A stretch of 15,581 nt of DNA from Thermoflexales bacterium (GTDB lineage: Bacteria; Chloroflexota; Anaerolineae; S140-20), in NCBI GenBank assembly GCA_015484715.1, contig WFUY01000441.1, positions 1 through 15,581 on the forward strand, written 5' to 3'. The notes beneath the pieces were generated by a model that was not told the origin of the DNA, searched no databases, and saw nothing but the letters and a program-made list of their open reading frames with translations. Shown one piece after another: positions 1-6,482 of this stretch. The position numbers and the translations under genes were made by a program. Position 1 is the first letter of the stretch. Each line of letters begins with the position of its first letter.

Positions 1-407
1 CCCCGGGGCCACTCCCCCCGCTGCTGGTAGTAGAGCATCCGGGGCAGGCGGCGGAAGTAGGCCAAGATGCTCATAAAGACGTACTCGGCGATGGGGACGG
101 CGTGGATGCCGCTGGTCGTGGTGATCAGGATCCCCGATTCCTCCCGCAGCCAGCGGGGAACGTGCTCCACCCCCGCGCTGTGCAACTGGATCCAGCGCAG
201 GTTGGGCATCTCCTCCCGGTGGCGGGGCAGCGTGTTGAAGGTGTAGAGCACCTCCACCGCCTCCTTCAGGTCGGCGGGGATCTCCTCCACATTGCCCGTG
301 GTCACCTGATGGACCTCCAGCCGGTCAGGCGCAACGCGCCGCAGGCGCTCCAGCAGCGCCTCCGTAAAGCGCATCGTGCTGAGGACGACAACGGCGTCTC
401 TTCGCAT
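1..407 (-). CDS. D-2-hydroxyacid dehydrogenase, N-terminal part (runs off window)
   Basis: Partial gene: the start codon is at 407 and the frame stays open to the left edge, so about 135 N-terminal residues are visible and the C-terminus is missing. The protein begins MRRDAVVVLSTMRFTEALLE and contains PNLRWIQLHSAGVEHVP, then ITTTSGIHAVPIAEYVF followed by MSILAYFRRLP. These are the typical N-terminal substrate-binding segment and the 'HAVPIAEYV' helix of NAD(P)-dependent D-isomer-specific 2-hydroxyacid dehydrogenases, which reduce 2-oxoacids in the cytoplasm. The NAD-binding Rossmann domain and the catalytic Arg/Glu/His lie outside the window, so the substrate cannot be assigned. The start is supported by a GGAGGAG Shine-Dalgarno 7 nt upstream. 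It points away from the Nramp gene's 3' end with about 400 bp between them. The family call is fairly sure; the exact enzyme is not. Confidence 0.85.
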   Translation of the reverse strand, partial: MRRDAVVVLSTMRFTEALLERLRRVAPDRLEVHQVTTGNVEEIPADLKEAVEVLYTFNTLPRHREEMPNLRWIQLHSAGVEHVPRWLREESGILITTTSGIHAVPIAEYVFMSILAYFRRLPRMLYYQQRGEWPR

Positions 408-468
408 TCCCTCTCCTCCGTAGCGAGATCGGAAGACCTCCGAGGCCTCCACTGATGGTGCAGCGTTG

Positions 469-497
469 AGCATGCCACAAACCTCGCAGAAAGTCAA
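469..497 (-). promoter_or_regulatory. Candidate sigma-70 promoter for the dehydrogenase gene
   Basis: On the minus strand TTGACT (492-497) and CATGCT (469-474) are separated by 17 nt, and a TGn extended -10 precedes the second hexamer. The -35 is close to consensus; the -10 matches only three of six bases but the extended TG may compensate. It would give a leader of roughly 55 nt before the start at 407. Nothing better was seen in the 400-bp gap. Confidence 0.4.
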
Positions 498-551
498 GCT
501 CCTCTCCATCTCAGTAGGGCTTATCAGCTCTCTGGATTCGTGGCGCAATGA

Positions 552-770
552 AAGAGGGCAGCACTAGTGGCTGCCCCCTGCAGAGCGCGTTGGCCGGTTT
601 CGGCGCAGACCAACCTGGAGCGGTTAGGCCGGTTGCTGGCTCGCTACAGTTCCCCCTTCGAAGGGATCCTGCTGATAGGCGATCGAGCCGACCTGAATGA
701 CGAACCGGCTTTGGCCTATGACGCCCGGATGGTCTTCCGGCATCGGTGGGGCCCTGAAAGTGCTGCTGGC
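552..770 (+). pseudogene. Possible transposase remnant
   Basis: This plus-strand stretch is open after a stop at 549-551 but has no convincing start or ribosome binding site. From about 597 to 720 it encodes SAQTNLERLGRLLARYSSPF, then EGILLIGDRADLNDEPALAY. The 'GDRAxLNDExALAY' pattern resembles the region around a catalytic Asp in DDE transposases of the IS4/IS1634-like group, from memory of such sequences. Beyond about 755 the likeness fades, and the frame then runs antisense into the Nramp gene. No terminal inverted repeats or target duplications were found. It is best read as a decayed insertion-sequence scrap in the gap between two genes. A chance open frame is the main alternative. Confidence 0.35.
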
Positions 771-806
771 GTGCTGAAGGAGGCCGGCCAGGCAACGGGT
801 TGCACC

Positions 807-2744
807 TTAAGCCTGAGGGGTGTCATCCAGGGGCACCACCAACACGCTGGCCTGGACCCGATGGCGCAGTCGGCTGATCGTCGTCCCGTGCACCAGGTCT
901 GAAACGCCGGAATGGCCGTGACCACCGAGGATGACCAGATCTGCTCCTAGCTCGTCCACCATCCGTGCCAGTTCCAGGGCGGGTTCTCCGGCCCCCAAGC
1001 GCCACTCTGTCTCGATACCCCTTTGAAGCAACACCCGAGCCAGTTGTTCCAGGCGCTCCCGATCGGCCTGGATCTCACGATCTGCCGCCTCAGGTCCCAA
1101 TACCCGAGCCACGGGGCTCTCTACCACGTGCAACAGGAATAGTTTTGTCTCCCCCCTCTTCGCCACCCGCAGCGCCTCGGTCAATAACCGCTCCTCACGC
1201 CCAGAGAAGTCGAGGGCGACGGCGACGCGACGGTAGGGCTCCGGAGTGACAATCCCCGTTTCGGCGACCGCTGGGGCGGCGTGGACATCGGCCCTTCGCG
1301 GCCGGCCGACCTTCTCCAAACGCCCGTGCAACCAGGGGTAGAAGGTCACGTAGAGGAGGAGGAAGCCCAGAGCCAGAACCAGCGGCACTACCGTCACTTG
1401 GACGATCCATGCCCGGCTTCCTGCTTCGGCCAACCAGGCGCTGACCTCGTCAATCAGCAGCTTCACATTCAACCCCAGGATGATGCTTGCCACCACCCAG
1501 GCCAGGGCCCGCAGCCAGGGCCGGATGGCAAACTCGCCCATACGGCGTCGATCAGAAACGAAGTGGATGAGCGGGATCACCGCGAAAGGGAGTTGCAAGG
1601 AGAGAATCACCTGACTGAGCACCAACAGGCTGGTCGTAGAGCCCTCTCCGAAATAGATGATGGCCAGGACCGCTGGTGTAACTGCCAGCAACCGGGTGAT
1701 CAACCGTCGCAGCCAGGGTCGAATGCGCAGGTTCAGGTAGCCTTCCATCACGATCTGCCCTGCCAGCGTCCCGGTGATGGTGGAGCTTTGTCCCGACGCC
1801 AGGAGCGCGATGGCAAAGGCCAGAGGGGCGATGGTGGTGCCCAGCAGCGGTTCCAAGAGCCGGTATGCATCTTGGATCTCTGCTACCTCGTAGTAGCCGT
1901 GACGGTAGAAAACTGCTGCCGACATCACCAGGATGGCGGCGTTGACGAAAAAGGCCAGGTTCAGCGCCAGGGCCGAGTCTATGGTGTTCCAACGGATCGC
2001 CTGTTTGATCTCCTCCCGATTGCGGCCAATCTTGCGCGACTGCACCAGCGCAGAGTGCAGATAGAGGTTGTGGGGCATCACGGTGGCCCCCAGGATGCCG
2101 ACGGCGATGTACAGCGCGGTGGTATCGGGGAGCGTAGGGGCAAAGCCTTGGATGATGCCGCCCCAGTCCGGCTGGCCCAGCACGATCTCTATAAGCAAGG
2201 ATGCTCCGATGGTTCCCACCAGCGACATCACCACGGCCTCTAGCTTGCGGATACCAAAGTGGGACAGAAACAACAACAGTAGTGTGTCCAAAGCGGTTAA
2301 CAAGACCCCGTAGATGAGCGGCATTCCGAATAGCAGTTGCAGCGCGATGGCCGAACCCAGCACCTCGGCCAGATCGGTGGCGGTGATAGCGATCTCTGCC
2401 AGGATATAGAGGGGGATGGTGATCCACACCGGGTACTCCTCGTGGCAGGCTTGGGCCAGGTCCCGACGATTGGCGATCCCCAGCCGGGCTGCCAGGCTCT
2501 GTAAGAGGATCGCCATAATGTTGGACATCAGCAGCACCCAGATTAGGGTGTAGTTGTACCGGCTGCCACCAGCCAGGTCGGTGGCCCAGTTGCCGGGGTC
2601 CATATAGCCCACCGCGACCATCAGCGCCGGCCCGGTGACGGCCAGCCAGCGCCGCCACCAGGCTCCCCGTACGGGCACAGGTACTGTCTCGTGGACCTCG
2701 GCGAGAGAACGATATTTTGGGGCAGCGAGGTGAGACTTACTCAT
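807..2744 (-). CDS. Nramp (MntH-like) divalent metal transporter fused to a universal stress protein domain
   Basis: A 645-residue protein with two parts. Residues about 25-470 are an Nramp-family proton-coupled importer of Mn2+/Fe2+-type cations in the inner membrane. The metal-binding motifs are intact: D49-P50-G51-N52 in TM1 and M223-P224-H225 in TM6, plus the family segment GQSSTITGTLAGQIVMEG at 318-335. After a linker (about 475-503), residues 504-641 form a universal stress protein domain with the ATP-binding pattern G607-xx-G610-x9-G620-T621. The usual stand-alone MntH is about 400-450 residues, so the extra length is the USP domain, which would face the cytoplasm and may sense ATP or stress. 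The start at 2744 has GGAG 8 nt upstream. It is transcribed divergently from a metal-exporting ATPase operon, and a DtxR/MntR-like dyad lies at its transcription start. The Nramp and USP assignments are firm; substrate preference for Mn or Fe is inferred. Confidence 0.95.
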   Translation of the reverse strand: MSKSHLAAPKYRSLAEVHETVPVPVRGAWWRRWLAVTGPALMVAVGYMDPGNWATDLAGGSRYNYTLIWVLLMSNIMAILLQSLAARLGIANRRDLAQACHEEYPVWITIPLYILAEIAITATDLAEVLGSAIALQLLFGMPLIYGVLLTALDTLLLLFLSHFGIRKLEAVVMSLVGTIGASLLIEIVLGQPDWGGIIQGFAPTLPDTTALYIAVGILGATVMPHNLYLHSALVQSRKIGRNREEIKQAIRWNTIDSALALNLAFFVNAAILVMSAAVFYRHGYYEVAEIQDAYRLLEPLLGTTIAPLAFAIALLASGQSSTITGTLAGQIVMEGYLNLRIRPWLRRLITRLLAVTPAVLAIIYFGEGSTTSLLVLSQVILSLQLPFAVIPLIHFVSDRRRMGEFAIRPWLRALAWVVASIILGLNVKLLIDEVSAWLAEAGSRAWIVQVTVVPLVLALGFLLLYVTFYPWLHGRLEKVGRPRRADVHAAPAVAETGIVTPEPYRRVAVALDFSGREERLLTEALRVAKRGETKLFLLHVVESPVARVLGPEAADREIQADRERLEQLARVLLQRGIETEWRLGAGEPALELARMVDELGADLVILGGHGHSGVSDLVHGTTISRLRHRVQASVLVVPLDDTPQA

Positions 2745-2786
2745 CGCTTCTACTCCGTGATAGGGGGATAGTGTGCGCGTAAACAG

Positions 2787-2804
2787 ATTTAGGATAGACT
2801 AAAT
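2787..2804 (-). promoter_or_regulatory. DtxR/MntR/IdeR-like operator at the Nramp transcription start
   Basis: A perfect dyad ATTTAG-GATAGA-CTAAAT. Its core TTAGGATAGACTAA (2789-2802) differs at two of 14 positions from the first 14 bases of the DtxR/IdeR box, recalled as TTAGGTTAGCCTAACCTAA. It sits at about +2 to +19 relative to the start predicted from the Nramp promoter, a position where a metal-loaded repressor would block transcription. That fits a manganese or iron importer shut off when metal is plentiful. The regulator itself is not in the window. Confidence 0.6.
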
Positions 2805-2806
2805 TG

Positions 2807-2823
2807 TTGCTTATTTTACTCAA
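2807..2823 (-). promoter_or_regulatory. Possible second ArsR-type site over the Nramp -10 box
   Basis: Minus-strand TTGAGTAAAATAAGCAA covers the -10 hexamer of the Nramp promoter. With one gap it matches the site downstream of the ATPase promoter (2883-2898) at 13 of 16 positions. It has partial dyad symmetry with TTG...CAA ends. AT-rich promoter sequence can look alike by chance, so this is a weak call. Confidence 0.3.
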
Positions 2824-2841
2824 CCTTGGCACTTTGGTCAA
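2813..2841 (-). promoter_or_regulatory. Sigma-70 promoter of the Nramp-USP gene
   Basis: Minus-strand TTGACC (2836-2841) and TAAAAT (2813-2818) are separated by exactly 17 nt, each one mismatch from consensus. The predicted start near 2806 leaves a leader of about 60 nt to the ATG at 2744. The -35 is only 5 bp from the -35 of the divergent ATPase promoter. Confidence 0.75.
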
Positions 2842-2846
2842 GTCGC

Positions 2847-2875
2847 TTGACAGCCCTCCCCTTCCAGGGTATAAT
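2847..2875 (+). promoter_or_regulatory. Perfect-consensus sigma-70 promoter of the ATPase-ligase-arsR operon
   Basis: TTGACA (2847-2852), 17-nt spacer, TATAAT (2870-2875). All 12 hexamer bases and the spacer length match the consensus. The predicted start is near 2882, about 38 nt before the chosen ATG at 2920. Such a strong promoter makes sense if it is normally held off by a repressor. Confidence 0.85.
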
Positions 2876-2882
2876 TGAATAC

Positions 2883-2898
2883 TTGAGCAATAATGCAA
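2883..2898 (+). promoter_or_regulatory. Candidate ArsR/SmtB-family operator
   Basis: TTGAGCAATAATGCAA lies at about +2 to +17 of the ATPase operon transcript. The stretch TGAGCAATAATGCAAAT (2884-2900) agrees at 12 of 17 positions with the cyanobacterial smt operator core as I recall it (TGAACAGTTATTCAGAT). The dyad is imperfect. The ArsR-type repressor encoded at the operon's end is the natural partner, which would give autoregulation. Confidence 0.5.
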
Positions 2899-2919
2899 AT
2901 AACCGAAGGAGCAGAAGCG

Positions 2920-5082
2920 ATGAACCCCGAAACCCCAATCCAACAACTGGAGTTGCGAGTTGCCAATCTGGACTGCGAGCACGACGCGGCAGCTATCGAG
3001 CGCGGTCTGCGTGGATCCCCGGGCTTGGTGGACCTGAAGGTCTACCCCAAGGCTTCCAAAGTACGCCTGACCTTCGACCCCGCTGCCACCGACGCAGAAA
3101 CCCTCCGGCGTCGGCTGGAGGCCCTTGGCTTCCCGGCCCAAAGGGGCCTGGAGATGGCCGGGCCGCCCAAACCCTGGCGCAATCCCAAAGTGCTCTCCTC
3201 AGCGGCCTCAGGGCTGTTGCTGCTTATCGGCTGGCTTCTGGGACGGGCCGGCGTGCCGGAGGTCGTGCCAACCGTCGTCTACGGGCTGGCCATTGTCACC
3301 GGAGGCTACTTCTTCGGTCGTGAGGCCATCGAGGAACTCATCTTCGAGCGGGAGATCGGTATTGAGCTGCTGATGAGCATCGCCGCCGTCGTCGCCGCCC
3401 TGATGGGGCAGGCCGCCGAGGGGGCGATGCTGGTTTTCCTCTACTCCATCAGCGAAGCTGCCGAGGGTTACACTGAGGAAAAGACGCGCGCCGCCATCCG
3501 GGCGCTGATGGACCTGGCCCCTAAAGTGGCGCTGGTGCGCCGCGACGGCCGCGAGGTGGAGATCCCCGTCGAAGAGCTCCGAGTCGGCGACGTCTTCATC
3601 GTCAAGCCGGGTCAGTCGGTGCCCACCGACGGTGTGGTGATCCTGGGTCGCTCCAGCGTGGACCAATCGCCGGTGACGGGGGAGTCCATCCCCGTGGAGA
3701 AGGTGGAAGGGGATACCGTCTTCGCGGGCAGCATCAACCAAGAGGGGGCGCTGGAGGTGCGGGCGACGAAGACCTTTGCCGACAACACCATCAGCCGCAT
3801 CATCCAGATGGTGGAGGAAGCCCAGGAGCGCAAGAGCCGCAGTCAGCGCTTCATTGAGCGCTTCGGTGCCCGCTACAGCCCAACGGTGCTGCTCGCCGGC
3901 CTCCTTATCGCCGTGGTGCCACCGCTGCTCTTCGGCGCGCCCTGGGTCACGTGGGTCACACGCGCCACCGTGTTCATCGTCGCCGCTGCCCCCTGTGCTC
4001 TGGTTATCTCCATTCCCATCACCCTGGTGGCCACCTTGGGCACCGCCGCCCGCTATGGCGTGCTCATCAAGGGGGGGGTGTACGTCGAGGAACTGGCGAA
4101 GGTGAAGGTCGTGGCTATGGACAAGACGGGCACGCTGACACGGGGGGAGCCAGAAGTGACAGACGTGGTGATCTCAGGCTCGTCCTTCCAACCCACAAGC
4201 CACGACCCACGGTCCGAAGTTCTCCGGCTTGCCGCTGCAGTGGAAAGTCGGAGCGAGCACCCGTTGGCGCAGGCCATTGTGCGCGCGGCTGAGAAGCAGG
4301 GGGTATCCGTGCCTCCGGTGAGCGACTTCCGGGCACTACCGGGGGCCGGAGCCAGCGGTCGGGTAAACGGGCAGTCCCTCCTGGTGGGCAGCCCCGGTCT
4401 GTTCGCCGAGGCCGTGGCCGCCAACGGCGACCTGCACCGGCAGATCGAGCGCCTCCAACACGAAGGCAAGACCGTTGTCCTGGTGGGAACCGAGATGGCG
4501 GTTGGCGATCAGCAGCCGGCGGTCGTGCTGGGCCTCATCGCCATCCGGGATACCATCCGACCCAACGCCAAGGAGGCCATCGCGGCACTCCACGCCGCCG
4601 GAGTGGAAAAGGTGGTTATGCTCACCGGCGACAATCCGCGCACGGCCCAGGCCATCGCCCGAGAACTGGGCATTGACGAGGCCTACGCCGACCTGAAGCC
4701 GGAGGACAAAGTGGCCAAGGTGCGGGAGCTGGCCCAGCGCTATGGCCACGTGGCTATGGTGGGGGATGGGGTGAACGACGCACCGGCCCTGGCCGAGGCC
4801 ACCGTGGGCATCGCTATGGGCGCTGCCGGAACAGACGTGGCGCTAGAGACGGCGGATGTGGCCCTGATGGCCGACGACCTGGAGAAAGTGGCTTACGCCA
4901 TCCAACTGGCACGGCGTAACCAGGCTGTGGTACGCCAGAACCTGGCTCTTTCGGCGCTGGTCATCGGCGGCTTGGTCGTGGGTGCCGTGGCCGGCTGGTT
5001 CACCCTTCCCATCGCCGTGCTGGGCCACGAGATCAGCGAGTTCGTGGTCATCGGGAGCGGGCTGCGGATGTTGCGAGGGTAG
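2920..5082 (+). CDS. P1B-type heavy-metal-translocating ATPase with an APC motif
   Basis: A 720-residue membrane pump that exports a heavy or transition metal using ATP. Catalytic landmarks are complete: TGES at 253-256, the phosphorylated Asp D401 in DKTGT, the P1B-specific SEHPLA in the nucleotide domain, MLTGDN, and GDGVND at 615-620. The transmembrane metal motif is A357-P358-C359 (AAAPCALVISIP) instead of CPC or SPC, and the last TM carries H703-E704. The N-terminal ferredoxin-like HMA domain (about residues 5-75) keeps one ligand, C19-E20-H21-D22, where functional domains have CxxC. The start at 2920 is chosen because AAGGAG lies 8 nt upstream; an in-frame ATG at 2893 falls inside the operator, only about 11 nt from the transcription start. 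First gene of an operon with a CoA-ligase-like gene and an ArsR regulator. Metal export is confident; the metal (Zn, Cd, Co, Fe or other) is not settled. Confidence 0.93.
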   Translation: MNPETPIQQLELRVANLDCEHDAAAIERGLRGSPGLVDLKVYPKASKVRLTFDPAATDAETLRRRLEALGFPAQRGLEMAGPPKPWRNPKVLSSAASGLLLLIGWLLGRAGVPEVVPTVVYGLAIVTGGYFFGREAIEELIFEREIGIELLMSIAAVVAALMGQAAEGAMLVFLYSISEAAEGYTEEKTRAAIRALMDLAPKVALVRRDGREVEIPVEELRVGDVFIVKPGQSVPTDGVVILGRSSVDQSPVTGESIPVEKVEGDTVFAGSINQEGALEVRATKTFADNTISRIIQMVEEAQERKSRSQRFIERFGARYSPTVLLAGLLIAVVPPLLFGAPWVTWVTRATVFIVAAAPCALVISIPITLVATLGTAARYGVLIKGGVYVEELAKVKVVAMDKTGTLTRGEPEVTDVVISGSSFQPTSHDPRSEVLRLAAAVESRSEHPLAQAIVRAAEKQGVSVPPVSDFRALPGAGASGRVNGQSLLVGSPGLFAEAVAANGDLHRQIERLQHEGKTVVLVGTEMAVGDQQPAVVLGLIAIRDTIRPNAKEAIAALHAAGVEKVVMLTGDNPRTAQAIARELGIDEAYADLKPEDKVAKVRELAQRYGHVAMVGDGVNDAPALAEATVGIAMGAAGTDVALETADVALMADDLEKVAYAIQLARRNQAVVRQNLALSALVIGGLVVGAVAGWFTLPIAVLGHEISEFVVIGSGLRMLRG

Positions 5083-5106
5083 GCACTATGCTGGGGGGTT
5101 CGGATG

Positions 5107-5124
5107 CTCCTTGTTTGCAAGGAG
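5107..5124 (+). promoter_or_regulatory. Hairpin sequestering the ribosome binding site of the ligase gene
   Basis: CTCCTTG (5107-5113) and CAAGGAG (5118-5124) form a perfect 7-bp stem with a TTTG loop. The 3' arm is the Shine-Dalgarno sequence AAGGAG, which ends 7 nt before the ATG at 5132. In this fold the ligase would be poorly translated unless the hairpin is opened, for example by heat, an RNA-binding factor or traffic from upstream. The ATPase stop is 24 nt before the hairpin. Confidence 0.55.
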
Positions 5125-5131
5125 AAAAGCT

Positions 5132-6475
5132 ATGATCGCTGAGGCTGTTGACCGGGGATTGCGGGCTTTTGAGGAGCGCGTGGCCAACCCGAGGACGGTC
5201 AAGCAGGCTGCGAGAATGCTGAAAAAGCTGGTCGGTCGAGGTATGGACGCCGATCTGGTCCGTGAGATCCAGCGTCTCCGCCTGCAGCGGGTGATGGCCT
5301 ACGTCTACAGGCGCTCGCCCTTTTATCGGCAGCAGTTCGACGTCTATGGGGTGCGCCCCCGTGACGTCCGGGATCTGGCCGATTTGCAGTGGTTCCCTTT
5401 CACCACCTCCAACGACATCCGGGATTGGCGCCAGTTTCTCTGCGTGCCGGAGGATGAAGTGAGTGCGGTGTTCACGACCTCAGGCAGTACCGGCGAGCCC
5501 AAGCGCGTTTTCTACACCTGGCGCGAGATGCAGATGCTCACCAATCTGGCAGCCGCAAGTCTGCGCGTGGGACATCCGGGCCGGCTATGGGCACTCATCG
5601 CCCTGCCCATCGGTCACGGGTTGTGGATGGGGGCGGCTATGGCCGCGCGTGCCGTGGAGCGGGCTGGTGGCCTGCCCATCCCTGTAGGAGCCGGGAGTCC
5701 GGCGGAGACGTTACGGTGGATGCAGCGCTTCGAGCCCAATGTGGTCATGTCGTCACCCTCCTATATGACGGCTCTGACCCGCGAGGCCGAGCGTCAAGGG
5801 TATCAAGCCCGGCTAGAGGCCATTCTGCTAGGCGGAGAGATGCTCACCGCGGCGCATAAACGTTACTTCCAGGAGTACTGGGGGGCGCAAGTCTTTGACG
5901 CTTACGGCAGCACAGAGATAGGGGGTGCCCAGACCATCGCTTTGCCGGAATGTATTGCTTTCAACCTGAACGATCTGCATCTGGTGACCGAGATCGTGGA
6001 TCCGAGTAGCGGTGTGCCGGCCGACGAGGGTGAGTTGGTCTTCACCACGCTGACCCGCGAGGCTATGCCGCTGGTACGATACCGTTCCGGTGATCGCGCC
6101 CGCTGGGCAGATTGTCCCTGCTGGCTGCCATTCCGGAGCATTCGACTCTTGGGACGTATTGATGATATGCTCGTGGCCGGCGATATGAACCTCTATGGCC
6201 AGGTCATCGCCGAGCGGATAGCCCAGGTACCGGGAGCCACAGGACGGGTCGAGCTGGTACTGGACAAGGTTGGTCTGACGGATCGCCTGCGGGTGCGCGT
6301 TGAGGGGGGAGACGTTAACGCGAACGTGGTACGTCAGGCTCTGTACGATGCTTATCCGGAACTACCAACCAACGTCCAGAACGGCAACCTGTTCCTGGAA
6401 GTTGAGACAGGTGTGGACCTGGGAGACCAGATCAAAGCCCTGAAAATCGTGGATCAACGGATAACCAACGGATGA
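5132..6475 (+). CDS. Phenylacetate-CoA-ligase-like (PaaK-type) adenylate-forming enzyme
   Basis: A 447-residue member of the ANL adenylating superfamily, close in length and motifs to PaaK and coenzyme F390 synthetase-like proteins. These enzymes activate a carboxylic acid with ATP to an acyl-AMP and pass it to CoA or another acceptor. Visible motifs are the P-loop TTSGSTGEPK (115-124), DAYGSTEIGG (256-265), LVRYRSGDRARW (314-325), CPC at 328-330 in the place of the PaaK CxCG motif, LLGRIDDML (339-347) and a C-terminal Lys candidate in KALK (435-438). The start at 5132 has AAGGAG 7 nt upstream; the longer in-frame extension to 4982 overlaps the ATPase gene and has no such site. It lies 49 nt after the ATPase and 7 nt before arsR, so it is firmly in the metal operon. 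The substrate is unknown; an acylated metal ligand or detoxification product is only a guess. Confidence 0.85.
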   Translation: MIAEAVDRGLRAFEERVANPRTVKQAARMLKKLVGRGMDADLVREIQRLRLQRVMAYVYRRSPFYRQQFDVYGVRPRDVRDLADLQWFPFTTSNDIRDWRQFLCVPEDEVSAVFTTSGSTGEPKRVFYTWREMQMLTNLAAASLRVGHPGRLWALIALPIGHGLWMGAAMAARAVERAGGLPIPVGAGSPAETLRWMQRFEPNVVMSSPSYMTALTREAERQGYQARLEAILLGGEMLTAAHKRYFQEYWGAQVFDAYGSTEIGGAQTIALPECIAFNLNDLHLVTEIVDPSSGVPADEGELVFTTLTREAMPLVRYRSGDRARWADCPCWLPFRSIRLLGRIDDMLVAGDMNLYGQVIAERIAQVPGATGRVELVLDKVGLTDRLRVRVEGGDVNANVVRQALYDAYPELPTNVQNGNLFLEVETGVDLGDQIKALKIVDQRITNG

Positions 6476-6482
6476 GGAAGAG

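Noticed and set aside
1281..2243. 320-residue open frame on the plus strand
   Set aside because: It is antisense to the Nramp gene, rich in Gln, Asp and His as mirror frames of hydrophobic genes are, and has no motif or ribosome binding site.
2893..2919. Upstream in-frame ATG for the ATPase
   Set aside because: It falls inside the candidate operator about 11 nt after the predicted transcription start and has no Shine-Dalgarno, while 2920 has a good one.
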